From Streptococcus oriscaviae (GTDB lineage Bacteria; Bacillota; Bacilli; Lactobacillales; Streptococcaceae), in the NCBI RefSeq assembly GCF_018137985.1, contig NZ_CP073084.1:1054001-1118000 (forward strand): a stretch of 64,000 bases of DNA, written 5' to 3'. How positions within the stretch are numbered: the stretch's first letter is position 1; every line of letters begins with the position of its first letter. Positions 53,373 through 62,281 of this stretch are shown here, in pieces. Below the pieces are notes generated by a model, which was not told the DNA's origin, ran no database searches, and was given only the letters and a program-made list of their open reading frames with translations. Position numbers and translations under genes: made by a program.

Positions 53373-55349
53373 TTATACCTCCTTTGTGCAAATGAGTTGT
53401 GTAAGTGTGTCTAGAGTCGGCTCCAAGAGGAGACGCTCGCGAAAGGTTATACTGTCTAATAATCGGGCCAGGTGCTGGGTCAGTAGCTTCATGTGCTTGT
53501 TTTCCCAGAGAGAGGGAGATAGGAGAATCACCACTGAAACATCCTGTCCATCTTCATTCCAGACCAAGGGTCTAGAACAAATAGCCACGACGATTTCTTC
53601 TTGCATGGACAAAGACTTGGCTGGATGAGGAAAGGCGATTCCTTCTGCAAAGATGAGGCTGCCCAGCTCCTCTCGTGTGAGAATCTGCTGGTAAAAGTCC
53701 TCGACAAAACCTTCTTTGCTACTGTCCGTCAGTCGGCCAATCATCTCTTTCAGTAAGTCTTCCTTGGACATGGCTTCCTCTTGATAGAAAAAGCGGTCTT
53801 CTGAAAAACAGTGCTGACAGGCTTCTTCCAATTCTGACAGGGGATGAACCTGGCCTTGACCCGATGAATGCCCTGTGGCTAAGTAAGCTTCTATTTTTTG
53901 AATGTCTGCCTGAGGCAGCAAAACACTGATGGAAATAACCGGTTTTGGAAAAACGTGACCAGTCAGATCAATAGCAGAAAGGATCAGATCAACCTGGCTC
54001 AAATCTTGACGGAAGAGTTCATGAAAACTGACACAGGCCAGAATGTCCAAGCGCTGCCCAAAATGGCTCATGAGGCGATGCTGCAAGACCTGGGCACTGC
54101 CGACACCTGTACCGCAGACCAGTAAAACCCGCAAGCTTTCCTTGCTCTTCTGCCGTTCTAAGGCCGCCAAGATATGGAGGGTGATATAGGCCCATTCTGG
54201 ATTGGATACCTGATAAAGAACTAGGCAGGGCAGCTTGGAGAAAGCCTCTTTGGTTGCTACAATCAAACTGCCATAACTATCCTTTAATTCCTGATAGAGG
54301 GGATTGTCCAGACGAATGCCATTTTGAAGTCGAAGCAAGAGGGGCGACAGGTGATCCCGTAAACCCTCTAGGAGCAAATCGTCTGCCACCAAGCCCTGGG
54401 GCAGGTGCTTGGATAAGTCCTCCAGAACGAGCATTAAATCACTGTCAGAAATAGGCTGAAAATCACTGGGCAGACTGGTATTGCCCTTGCCCAGCAGATG
54501 GAGGGCCATGTAGTCTGCTTCCGCCTGAGGCAGGTCAATTCCTAGATAGAGGCGAATCCGCTCCATCATTTTGAGGGAAATCTCTCTGGACTTGATATAA
54601 GCTTCTTCCTGTCCAAGAGGGAGAGGGCGAACTGTATGTCCCGAGGAAATCCGCTCAATAGCCAAGGCTAGGTGAACCAGTAAGTTGGTCAGGCTGTAAT
54701 CCGAAAGGGATAAATCCTCTTCCCGACTGACTTCTAAAATAGCAGTGTAGAGTTTTCGGGTGTCGATGTTTTCAAAAAGGGGAATTTCCTCCAAGTAGCC
54801 CAGTAAGGGTTGATTGACCTGCCGAGAGAGGAAATATTCAACGATAAAGTGACGCTTGTCCCGCTCAAAGCCTTCAACTGCCAGATTCCCTTCCTCATTG
54901 CGACTGAGGCTTAAGGAGTAGGGAGTCAAGCGCTCTCGTATGCTGGCAAGAAGTTTGGAGAGGGCCGATGGGCTGATATGGAGGAGCTTGGTCAAGTCTT
55001 GGGCAGGAATCTTTTCCCCTTCAAAAAATAGTTGGTGGAGGAGATAATGCTCCCGATCCCGTTGCCATTCCAAATTCCCCCTTTGCTTGTGGGAACTCCG
55101 GTCAGCCTTGATGGTCTCATAGGTGGAGCGAAAGAGGTCTGGGTCGACAATTTCTAGGCGATAGCCCTTGCTGGGCAGGGAATGAATCCGAAGACCCAGT
55201 TGATCCTGAGATTGGCTGACATCCCTGATGATCTTGCGAACGGTCCGATCGGACAGGCTCATTTCCTCAGCCAAAAAACGGCTGCTGAGGTAGCCTTGCT
55301 GGGAGTGGTTGAGAAAAATCTCCAGCAGGGCCATTTCACGTTGGTTCAC
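53373..55349 (-). CDS. PRD-containing transcriptional regulator/antiterminator (BglG/LicR family)
   Basis: 658 aa. N-terminal HTH domains (about 5-60: GYLSSRFLAEEMSLSDRTVRKIIRDV; about 85-160), two PRD domains (about 185-385) with His phospho-sites (VHLALAIERI, ADYMALHLLG), an EIIB-like domain (about 405-490; CGTGVGSAQVL), and a C-terminal EIIA-like domain with GIAFPHPAKSL (about 590). LicR/ManR-type activators control the PTS they sit with; the palindrome upstream of bglA is a possible target. Confidence 0.9.
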   Translation of the reverse strand: MNQREMALLEIFLNHSQQGYLSSRFLAEEMSLSDRTVRKIIRDVSQSQDQLGLRIHSLPSKGYRLEIVDPDLFRSTYETIKADRSSHKQRGNLEWQRDREHYLLHQLFFEGEKIPAQDLTKLLHISPSALSKLLASIRERLTPYSLSLSRNEEGNLAVEGFERDKRHFIVEYFLSRQVNQPLLGYLEEIPLFENIDTRKLYTAILEVSREEDLSLSDYSLTNLLVHLALAIERISSGHTVRPLPLGQEEAYIKSREISLKMMERIRLYLGIDLPQAEADYMALHLLGKGNTSLPSDFQPISDSDLMLVLEDLSKHLPQGLVADDLLLEGLRDHLSPLLLRLQNGIRLDNPLYQELKDSYGSLIVATKEAFSKLPCLVLYQVSNPEWAYITLHILAALERQKSKESLRVLLVCGTGVGSAQVLQHRLMSHFGQRLDILACVSFHELFRQDLSQVDLILSAIDLTGHVFPKPVISISVLLPQADIQKIEAYLATGHSSGQGQVHPLSELEEACQHCFSEDRFFYQEEAMSKEDLLKEMIGRLTDSSKEGFVEDFYQQILTREELGSLIFAEGIAFPHPAKSLSMQEEIVVAICSRPLVWNEDGQDVSVVILLSPSLWENKHMKLLTQHLARLLDSITFRERLLLEPTLDTLTQLICTKEV

Positions 55350-56451
55350 TGATTCCCTCCTTTCTCCGTAGTCGAAACGCGTCGTTTGGTTTCAAAAAAT
55401 CGAGTAATTCTATCGAATAAGGACTGAGCCGTCCAATAATATTGGTTCGCTCATCCAGCTCAAGGTCGCATAAGGCTAGAGAAAGCTCACCTGCGTAACG
55501 TCCGTAATTCTGATTGGCCAAAAGAATGTCTCCACGTTTGGCCTTTTTTTCTTGGATTCGGACGGGGTGGTCTTTTTGACCATAAACCAGCCGTGGCATG
55601 GTAGAGCGAATTAAGTAGTCAGAAATATCTGGACGATAGTGATGAGGATAGGCTAGGATAGCCTCTTCAAGCGGAGTCAAGACCAAATCACTTTCCCATT
55701 CCAACTCAATTTCTTCCTTATTGGTTTCAAACACTTCAATCATTATCTGAAGTTCTTCTTTTGAGATAAATTGATTGGACAAGATGATGGTGTCTACATC
55801 TCCCGCTGCCAGCAGGTAGCGCAATTGGTCTGCCAAGGCTAGCTGCCTGTGTTCTTCCAGAGTGGGCAGACCCTCATCATACGCCCAAGCCCCTTGCTGG
55901 GCAGAGGCGGCAGACACAAAGGCAGCGGTCGCAAGCCCCATGGTTCGATAGACTTGATTCATGAAGTGAAAATGACTTTTTGATAGACCTGTGTAGGCTT
56001 TAGGGTAAAAGTTGTGGCAAGCTGTTAACCGCTCAGGGCTTACCCCCAAGGCCAACAAATCTGTGACTAGCTTACTGTCCACACTCATATTGAGTTCTAG
56101 GGTCATTTCCCTTTCCTGATCCAGTAACTCCTTGATCCGACTTGCGGAATAAGCTTCATCTAACCGCACACCAGTCAGACCAAAAGCCCTGGCCTGACCA
56201 AGTATATCTGCTTCCCAGCCCAAACCTGTTAAGAGCTGGGGACTGAGGTCTCCTACCACTTCAAAACCAGCCTCTCTGCAGATGGCAACGATCTGCTGAT
56301 AGTGATGCAACAGAGCCTGGTCGGATGGATTTAGCTGGAGAAAACTGAGAAAGACGCGGCTAAACATCTCCCTTGGAAATTGCTGGATATAGTTCCACAA
56401 CGATTCCTGATCATGCCCTTCAGGATAAAGAGAAAAACCTAGCTGAACCAT
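55336..56451 (-). CDS. MupG-family (DUF871) protein, 6-phospho-N-acetylmuramidase-like
   Basis: 371 aa. N-terminal TIM-barrel (about 1-235: LGFSLYPEGHD, GFEVVGDLSPQLL, GLTGVRLDEAYSA, ELNMSVDS, HNFYPKAYTGLS) and a small C-terminal beta domain (from about 255), the DUF871 layout. MupG in Staphylococcus splits MurNAc-6P-GlcNAc from wall recycling. Here it sits with a beta-glucoside PTS, so it may process a phosphorylated disaccharide of that type. Overlaps the regulator gene by 14 nt. Confidence 0.85.
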   Translation of the reverse strand: MVQLGFSLYPEGHDQESLWNYIQQFPREMFSRVFLSFLQLNPSDQALLHHYQQIVAICREAGFEVVGDLSPQLLTGLGWEADILGQARAFGLTGVRLDEAYSASRIKELLDQEREMTLELNMSVDSKLVTDLLALGVSPERLTACHNFYPKAYTGLSKSHFHFMNQVYRTMGLATAAFVSAASAQQGAWAYDEGLPTLEEHRQLALADQLRYLLAAGDVDTIILSNQFISKEELQIMIEVFETNKEEIELEWESDLVLTPLEEAILAYPHHYRPDISDYLIRSTMPRLVYGQKDHPVRIQEKKAKRGDILLANQNYGRYAGELSLALCDLELDERTNIIGRLSPYSIELLDFLKPNDAFRLRRKEGISEPT

Positions 56452-56475
56452 GTCTTTGTCCTTTCTTATTCTGCC

Positions 56476-57858
56476 TTAGGGTTCAAAGCCCCCATTTTGG
56501 CTCAATTCTTTAAACCAGTGGCCGGATTTTTTGATGATTCGCTCCTGGGTTTCCAGGTTGAGCTCAATCAGGCCGTATCGATTCTTGTAGGCATTTAACC
56601 AAGACCAGCAATCAATGAAGGTCCAGAGGAGATAGCCCTTGCAATTGGATCCTTCTTCGATGGCCCGGTGCAATTCTTTCAAATGGCCCTTGATAAAGTC
56701 AATGCGGTAATCATCTTGAATAAAGCCATTTTCACGGAACTTCTCCTCGCCTTCAACACCCATCCCGTTTTCGGTCAGGAGCCATTCGATATTGCCATAG
56801 TCTTCCTTGATGCTTTGGGCAATATCATAGATCCCTTTTTCATAAATTTCCCAGCCCCTGTGAGGATTGATTTTCCGGCCGGGCATGACATAATGGTCAT
56901 AGTAAAAGTCAGGCTGGAAGGGAGCATCTGGGTGAGGCAGATAGCGCGGTGCAGCCACCCGTAAGGGTTGGTAGTAGTTGATACCCAGGAAGTCAACCTT
57001 GTGTTGGCGGATGACATCTAGGTCTTCTGGCCTGTAAGTCGGTAAAAGGTCGTGCTCTTTTAGGATGGCCACCAATTCCTGCGGGTATTCCCCCTTGACG
57101 GATGGGTCAAGGAAAGATTTGGCCTGAAAGAGTTCCGCAATACGGGCGGCCTTGAGATCAGCAGGATGCTGGCTCCTCGGATAGGCTGGTGTCAGGTTGA
57201 GAACAATGCCAATCTTATAGGCGGAATTGACCGCATGGCACTCCTTGACAGCCAGAGAGCTCGCGAGCTGGGTATGGTAGGCCACCTGGGCTGCTGCCTT
57301 GGCATCCAATTTATTGGGGTAATGATAATCGTATAGGTAGCCGCATTCGACGGGGACAATGGGTTCATTAAAGGTAATCCAGCGATCGACCAGATCCCCA
57401 AAGTTTTCAAAACAAAAGCGGGCATAGGCCTGATAGGCGTCTACGATGGCCCGATTTTCCCAGCCCTCGATTTTTTGCAGTTCAAAGGGCAAATCAAAGT
57501 GGTAGAGATTGACCATCAGCTCAATCCCCTTGTCCTTAATCAGGCTAAACACCTTTCGATAGAAGGCAAGGGCTGTTTGATTGACCTCTCCAACTCCTTT
57601 CGGGAAGAGGCGAGACCACTGAATGGAGGTTCGAAAGATGGTATGCCCTGTTTCCAGCAGGAGGTCAATATCTTTTTCGTAGTTGAGGTAGAAGGTGGAG
57701 GTGGTTTCTGGGCCGATTTGCCCATGGAAACGGTCTGGTTCAAGGGAGTACCAATAATCCCAGAGGTTCTCTCCCTTTCCATCCCCAGCTACTCTGCCTT
57801 CGCTTTGGGGACCTGAGGTCGAACTGCCCCAGACAAAATCCTTTGGAAATGTCAACAT
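56476..57858 (-). CDS. 6-phospho-beta-glucosidase (GH1)
   Basis: 460 aa GH1 enzyme. Acid/base Glu in TFNEPIVPVECGY (about 165), nucleophile Glu in LLTENGMGVEG (about 360), start FPKDFVWGSSTSGPQSEG, end YLLWTFIDCWSWLNAYKNRYGLIELNL. Cleaves the phosphorylated disaccharide brought in by the PTS. First gene of a seven-gene operon (this gene, mupG-like, regulator, EIIB, EIIA, DUF3284, EIIC). Confidence 0.94.
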   Translation of the reverse strand: MLTFPKDFVWGSSTSGPQSEGRVAGDGKGENLWDYWYSLEPDRFHGQIGPETTSTFYLNYEKDIDLLLETGHTIFRTSIQWSRLFPKGVGEVNQTALAFYRKVFSLIKDKGIELMVNLYHFDLPFELQKIEGWENRAIVDAYQAYARFCFENFGDLVDRWITFNEPIVPVECGYLYDYHYPNKLDAKAAAQVAYHTQLASSLAVKECHAVNSAYKIGIVLNLTPAYPRSQHPADLKAARIAELFQAKSFLDPSVKGEYPQELVAILKEHDLLPTYRPEDLDVIRQHKVDFLGINYYQPLRVAAPRYLPHPDAPFQPDFYYDHYVMPGRKINPHRGWEIYEKGIYDIAQSIKEDYGNIEWLLTENGMGVEGEEKFRENGFIQDDYRIDFIKGHLKELHRAIEEGSNCKGYLLWTFIDCWSWLNAYKNRYGLIELNLETQERIIKKSGHWFKELSQNGGFEP

Positions 57859-57885
57859 AATTTGTAAGCCCTTTCTTTTTCTTCT

Positions 57886-57954
57886 ATTATACTATGAAGA
57901 GCCAGAAAGAAAAAGATTCCCTTCATTCCAAATTTTCCGTATTCCTTGCGGAAA
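57886..57954 (-). promoter_or_regulatory. Promoter and candidate operator of the beta-glucoside operon
   Basis: TATAAT on the minus strand at 57886-57891, 27 nt before the GH1 gene. TTTCCG (57934-57939) and CGGAAA (57949-57954) form an inverted repeat 9 bp apart about 25 bp upstream of the -35, a good place for an activator such as the operon's PRD regulator. Confidence 0.5.
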
Positions 57955-57959
57955 GCGCA

Positions 57960-58156
57960 GAAACAATAAAAAGAGGAAGCCCTGACAAACATTCCTTCCT
58001 CTAAAAGTAGTTCACCCTTTAGCAGACTTTTAAAAAGCTGGTCGGAATTTACTTCCTTTTCCATAAGTTGGTGGCAAAAAAATGTGAACCTCATAGTAAA
58101 AAACGATTCTTTTGCAGGTTTTTCCCTTTTTAAGCCCCCTTTATCCCAAACTTTGA
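57960..58156. other. Intergenic region before nadV
   Basis: Holds a hairpin AGAGGAAG (57972-57979)/CTTCCTCT (57995-58002) and otherwise no feature. No gene seen on either strand. Confidence 0.4.
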
Positions 58157-58162
58157 TATAAT
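58157..58162 (+). promoter_or_regulatory. nadV promoter -10
   Basis: TGATATAAT extended -10 (TATAAT 58157-58162), 29 nt before the chosen start. Confidence 0.65.
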
Positions 58163-58191
58163 AAACCTAACACATTCGGAGGTTGATGAAA

Positions 58192-59685
58192 ATGAAAGAA
58201 ATAAAGCAGACACCCCGCTACCAATTAAGAGCATCCGCAGTTCCGACCCTGCTGTGTGATTTTTACAAGGTTTCTCACAGACCTATGTATCCCAAGGGGT
58301 CACAAGTTATTTACAGCACATTTACACCTCGCAGCAACAAGCAGGCTCCTCACCTAGACCGAGCTGTCGCTTTTGGTTTTCAGGCTTTTGTTAAAAAATA
58401 TTTCCTTGATTATTTTGAGAAAAACTTCTTCAGCCGCCCCAAAGCGGATGTCTTAGAAGAATATGAAGCCTTTATCCAGCGGACATTGGGAGGAAATCTT
58501 GCCAGCGACCATATCGGACAGCTCCATGATTTAGGCTATTTGCCGCTTAAAATCAAGGCCATTCCAGAAGGAAAATCTGTGGCGATTCGAGTACCGATTT
58601 TGACGATTGAAAATACCCACCCAGACTTTTTCTGGCTGACCAACTACATCGAAACCTTGCTCAATATGTCCCTCTGGCAACCGATTGTATCTGCTAGTGT
58701 TGCACGCGCCTATCGCAAAACCCTGACCCAGCTGGCCAAGGACACTTGTGATTCCATGGATCACATTCCCTTTCAAGCCCATGATTTTTCAATGCGGGGA
58801 ATGAGTTCCTTGGAAAGTGCAGAAACATCTGGAGCAGGGCACCTCATCGCCTTTCTGGGGACGGACACCATCCCGGCTATCTCCTTTGTAGAAGCCTACT
58901 ATGGCTCTAACAATCTCATCGGCACCTCCATTCCTGCCTCTGAACATTCTGTTATGAGCGCCCATGGGATTGATGAACTGCCAACCTTCCGCTACCTGAT
59001 GGAAACCTTCCCCGACTCCATGATTTCCATCGTGTCAGACACAACGGACTTCTGGCACAACATCACCCAGAACCTACCCCTCCTTAAAGAAGAAATCATG
59101 GCCCGTCCAGACAATGCGCGCTTGGTTATCCGCCCAGACAGCGGCGACTCTTACAGCATTATCTGTGGCGACTCAGAAGCCCAGACTGAGCATGAACGTA
59201 AGGGGTTGATTGAATGCCTCTGGGATATTTTTGGCGGCACGGTCAATTCCAAAGGCTACAAGGTACTCGACCCACACATTGGGGCCATCTATGGAGATGG
59301 GGTCAACTATGAAAAAATGGTGCGTATCCTCCACGGACTCAAAGACAAGGGCTTTGCTTCCAGCAACCTCGTCTTCGGTGTCGGATCTCTGACCTATCAA
59401 CACCATACCCGTGACACCTTGGGCTTTGCTGTTAAAGCAACCTCCATCATTATCAACGGGGAAGAAAAAGTCATCTTCAAGAATCCCAAAACAGATGACG
59501 GCTTGAAAAAATCCCAGAGAGGCCGGGTCAAAGTTCCTAGTCTTGACAGCTTTGTTGACGGCTTGACAGCCTCCGATGATTTTTCTGATGACCTCTTGGA
59601 ACTTATCTTTGAAGATGGTCGCCTCATAAAAGACATGTCCTTCGATCAAGTCCGTGCTAACCTACTAGCGGAATTTGAGGACTAG
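58192..59685 (+). CDS. nadV: Nicotinamide phosphoribosyltransferase
   Basis: 497 aa. Makes NMN from nicotinamide and PRPP, a one-step salvage route to NAD. NAMPT family blocks: LLCDFYKVSHRPMYPKGSQVIYSTFTPRS (about 18-46), HDFSMRGMSSLESAETSGAGHL, YYGSNNLIG, ISIVSDTTDFW, RPDSGDSY (about 310) and YGDGVNYEKM. ATG at 58192 lies 9 nt from GGAGG; upstream TTG/ATG at 58183-58188 are less well placed. Monocistronic. No NMN adenylyltransferase or NAD regulator gene is adjacent. Confidence 0.94.
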   Translation: MKEIKQTPRYQLRASAVPTLLCDFYKVSHRPMYPKGSQVIYSTFTPRSNKQAPHLDRAVAFGFQAFVKKYFLDYFEKNFFSRPKADVLEEYEAFIQRTLGGNLASDHIGQLHDLGYLPLKIKAIPEGKSVAIRVPILTIENTHPDFFWLTNYIETLLNMSLWQPIVSASVARAYRKTLTQLAKDTCDSMDHIPFQAHDFSMRGMSSLESAETSGAGHLIAFLGTDTIPAISFVEAYYGSNNLIGTSIPASEHSVMSAHGIDELPTFRYLMETFPDSMISIVSDTTDFWHNITQNLPLLKEEIMARPDNARLVIRPDSGDSYSIICGDSEAQTEHERKGLIECLWDIFGGTVNSKGYKVLDPHIGAIYGDGVNYEKMVRILHGLKDKGFASSNLVFGVGSLTYQHHTRDTLGFAVKATSIIINGEEKVIFKNPKTDDGLKKSQRGRVKVPSLDSFVDGLTASDDFSDDLLELIFEDGRLIKDMSFDQVRANLLAEFED

Positions 59686-59707
59686 CCAGCCTTTTACAAC
59701 ACTAAAC

Positions 59708-59760
59708 AGCGAACAACGGTCGATTTCTGCTTATCGAAGTCCAAACGTGTTCGCTTTTTG
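59708..59760 (+). terminator. nadV terminator
   Basis: AGCGAACA (59708-59715) / TGTTCGCT (59748-59755) and an inner CGAT/ATCG pairing, followed by TTTTTG. Confidence 0.78.
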
Positions 59761-59955
59761 TTTGAGGCTATGCAACCCTATCTATTTTTTCGCACGCCCC
59801 TTCGAGGTTTACTTCTTCTGGTTTTCAAGGGCTGCAGTGAACTGTGTCTTCCGGATGGTTGGCCGCGACAGCAGCTCTAGATGGCACTGACAAGTCACAA
59901 AGACATACTTGGTTGTTGTCGTTTTTTCTCCTTTTTAGGAATAAAAATAATAAAA
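59761..59955. other. Spacer without recognised gene
   Basis: About 195 bp, more GC-rich than usual for an intergenic stretch, open only in short unconvincing frames. No repeat or promoter identified. Confidence 0.35.
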
Positions 59956-59981
59956 ATAGCCCCCTACGAATAGGGAGCTAT
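59956..59981 (-). terminator. rpoE terminator
   Basis: ATAGCCCCCTA-CGAA-TAGGGAGCTAT stem with one mismatch, T-rich tail on the minus strand. It lies about 60 nt past the rpoE stop. Confidence 0.8.
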
Positions 59982-60043
59982 GACCTCAAAAGAGGTACCC
60001 GATAGTATCTTTTTGGCATTTGGACGGGGTGTCAAATGACAAT

Positions 60044-60631
60044 TTATTCTTCCTCCAAGACTTCGTCGTCTGAAAAATCGTCATCTTCTTCACTCAAATC
60101 AACGTCTTCGTCCACCAAATCATCGTCTGGAATGATTTCGTTGATTTCTGAATCGTAGGATTCCACCTCGTCTTTTTCATCGTCTGGATTTTCATCATCG
60201 TAATCTGAAGATGAGCTAGAAGCACCGTATCCATCTTCATCTTCTGGATCGTCATGGCCATAGTCAATAGCATCTTCATCACCATCCATAAAGGCGTTGA
60301 CACGTTTCTTCTTGCGTTTTGGTGCATCCTCATCCTCTTCTTCAAGAGTGATGACTTCTTCGTCAATCTCATCAATAGCGTACCAAGAACGAAGGCCCCA
60401 CTTGTTTTCCCCTAGCGGAATAAAGCTGCCATCCACATTCAAGTCAGAGTAGAAGGTTGGCAAGGCCGCACGGATTTCGCTATTTGATTTTTCAAGGTAG
60501 TTTTGAATTTCATTAACCAAGTCATTGAAATACATCTCATTGTCACGTCCACGTTCTTCCAAGATAGCACGCGCCACCTCAATCATGGATAATTCGCTTT
60601 TTTCTTGTCCTGCAAATACGTTTAATTCCAA
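60044..60631 (-). CDS. rpoE: RNA polymerase delta subunit
   Basis: 195 aa. N-terminal HARE-HTH domain (about 10-85: [60 protein letters not shown]) and a disordered, almost purely acidic tail (Asp/Glu runs from about 95 to the end). Delta speeds polymerase recycling in Firmicutes. Promoter directly upstream. Confidence 0.96.
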   Translation of the reverse strand: MELNVFAGQEKSELSMIEVARAILEERGRDNEMYFNDLVNEIQNYLEKSNSEIRAALPTFYSDLNVDGSFIPLGENKWGLRSWYAIDEIDEEVITLEEEDEDAPKRKKKRVNAFMDGDEDAIDYGHDDPEDEDGYGASSSSSDYDDENPDDEKDEVESYDSEINEIIPDDDLVDEDVDLSEEDDDFSDDEVLEEE

Positions 60632-60661
60632 GGTTGTTCTCCTTTTTTGTCTTTCCTTTCT

Positions 60662-60690
60662 ATTCTACGCTAAATTCCTAAAATAGTCAA
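60662..60690 (-). promoter_or_regulatory. rpoE promoter
   Basis: TTGACT (60685-60690), 17 bp, TAGAAT (60662-60667) on the minus strand, about 30 nt before rpoE. Confidence 0.8.
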
Positions 60691-60737
60691 AGGATTCAAG
60701 CAAGCTTTTTCTCTTTTTCCCCTTCAAAGAAGAAAAA

Positions 60738-60759
60738 GTCTGGGAAACAGTTCCCAGAC
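60738..60759 (-). terminator. Terminator of the aminotransferase gene
   Basis: GTCTGGGAA/TTCCCAGAC stem with four-base loop, T run on the minus strand. Confidence 0.88.
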
Positions 60760-60766
60760 CTTCTAT

Positions 60767-61981
60767 CTAGCGACGGTATTGACGCAAGAAGCGAGTCATC
60801 TTCTCCTGAATTTCTGCCAACTCATCTACGCGCGGCAGGTAAACAATCCTGAAGTGGTCAGGCTCCTTCCAGTTAAATCCTCGGCCATGCACCAGCAAAA
60901 CTTTTTCCTGCTTGAGGAAGTCCAGCACAAACTGCTCATCGTCATCGATCCGATACATCTCGCGGTCAATCTTAGGAAAGAGATAAAGACCAGCCTGAGG
61001 CTTGACGGCTGAAAGGCCAGGAATATCGTTGATGGCCTTGGTGATAAATTCTCTTTGCTCGTACAGGCGGCCACCCGGAACTAACAATTCGTCAACCGAC
61101 TGGTACCCTCCCAAGGAAGTCTGGACAACCTGCTGGGCAAGGACATTGGAGCACAAACGCATATTGGACAGCATATTGAGCCCTTCAATATAGTCCTTGA
61201 CATGACGCTTAGGCCCAGAAAGAACCATCCAACCCACACGGAAGCCACAGATGCGGTGGGATTTGGACAAGCCATTCATGGTCACGACAAAGAGATCCGG
61301 TGCCAAGGTTGCAATAGGAATATGCACCTGACCATCAAAAACCATACGGTCGTAAATCTCATCTGAAAAAATAATCAGCTCGTGCTGGCGTGCCAACTCG
61401 ACAATCCCTTCCAAAATTTCTTTTGGATAGAGAGCCCCAGTTGGGTTATTGGGGTTGATAAGGACGATAGCCTTGGTTCGGTCGCTAATCTTAGCACGCA
61501 TATCGTCCAAATCTGGGTACCAATCAGCAGCCTCATCACAGACATAGTGAACCGCCTTGCCTCCAGCCAGACTGACTGCAGCTGTCCACAATGGGTAGTC
61601 CGGCATAGGAACCAACACTTCATCCCCATTATCCAAGAGCCCTTGCATAGACATGACAATCAACTCGCTGACACCGTTGCCGATGTAGATGTCTTCAATG
61701 TCTACATTTGGGAATTTCTTGACCTGGCAGTACTGCATGATTGCTTTGCGGGCTGAGAAAATCCCCTTACTGTTGGAGTAGCCTTCTGAATTTCTCGCAT
61801 TGTGTATCAAGTCGCGAATCACTTCGTCTGGAGCCGTAAAGCCAAATTCCGCAGGATTTCCCGTGTTCAAACGCAGAATCTTCTCGCCGTTGGCTCGCAT
61901 ACGCATCGCTTCTTCTAAAACTGGCCCACGAATATCATAGGCTACGTCTTCCAATTTTGTGGACTTGGTAAATTGTCTCAT
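60767..61981 (-). CDS. PLP-dependent aminotransferase, alanine transaminase-like
   Basis: 404 aa class I aminotransferase. Substrate loop RLNTGNPAEFGF, ISNGVSE-like GNGVSELIVMSMQ, cofactor-ring Tyr in MPDYPLWTAAVSLAGG, NPNNPTGALYP, FSDEIYDRMVF (Asp of PLP) and the Schiff-base Lys in GLSKSHRICGFRVGWM (about 240). The C-terminal RIVYLPR supplies the carboxylate-binding Arg. Closest to AlaA/AlaT (alanine-glutamate). Divergent from uspA. Confidence 0.9.
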   Translation of the reverse strand: MRQFTKSTKLEDVAYDIRGPVLEEAMRMRANGEKILRLNTGNPAEFGFTAPDEVIRDLIHNARNSEGYSNSKGIFSARKAIMQYCQVKKFPNVDIEDIYIGNGVSELIVMSMQGLLDNGDEVLVPMPDYPLWTAAVSLAGGKAVHYVCDEAADWYPDLDDMRAKISDRTKAIVLINPNNPTGALYPKEILEGIVELARQHELIIFSDEIYDRMVFDGQVHIPIATLAPDLFVVTMNGLSKSHRICGFRVGWMVLSGPKRHVKDYIEGLNMLSNMRLCSNVLAQQVVQTSLGGYQSVDELLVPGGRLYEQREFITKAINDIPGLSAVKPQAGLYLFPKIDREMYRIDDDEQFVLDFLKQEKVLLVHGRGFNWKEPDHFRIVYLPRVDELAEIQEKMTRFLRQYRR

Positions 61982-62044
61982 GGAATCACCTCGAACTTTC
62001 TCTGTACATATTGTAGCTCAAATGAAGAAAAATCACAAGAATAC

Positions 62045-62073
62045 TTTACATTTCTTTGAAAATAGCTTATAAT
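62045..62073 (+). promoter_or_regulatory. uspA promoter
   Basis: TTTACA (62045-62050), 17 bp, TATAAT (62068-62073). Predicted start near 62080, about 200 nt before the gene. Confidence 0.78.
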
Positions 62074-62079
62074 ATATAT

Positions 62080-62265
62080 GTATACATAGCACCCTGCTTG
62101 TTCCTACCGAATCGGGTTTCTGTCGTGTTCCAGGCGGAATGGTTCCTCCCAGCACGTTCTCCCCTTCCGTGGCAGTCGGGTGTCGACCATCCATCTGTCC
62201 AGCTTGGAGGAGCTGCTGTTCGGTCTTGCTTCCTGTCAACTGGGCCTCTCGGCTTTGCCATTGGG
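62080..62265 (+). ncRNA. Long GC-rich leader or structured RNA before uspA
   Basis: About 185 nt between promoter and ribosome site, clearly richer in G and C than flanking DNA, with no convincing ORF and several short hairpins (CCGA/TCGG at 62107-62115; AGCT/AGCT near 62207; GGT-GTCG-ACC near 62193). No terminator before uspA was seen, so it is either a structured 5' leader or an RNA ending by processing. Family not identified. Confidence 0.45.
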
Positions 62266-62281
62266 AAAGGAGTGAAGAACT

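Noticed and set aside
57852..58094. 80-aa gene upstream of the GH1 gene on the minus strand
   Set aside because: It spans the promoter and candidate operator, has no ribosome site and is composed of unlikely residues.
59675..59890. 71-aa gene after nadV
   Set aside because: It runs through the nadV terminator and has no ribosome site or protein-like pattern.
60094..60375. Met/Thr-rich frame overlapping rpoE
   Set aside because: An alternative frame of the acidic-codon repeat of the delta subunit; no start signal.
62100..62119. RNase P RNA fragment on the minus strand
   Set aside because: AAACCC...GGTAGGAAC resembles a conserved part of bacterial RNase P RNA, but the GAGGAAAGTCC core and the rest of the molecule are absent.
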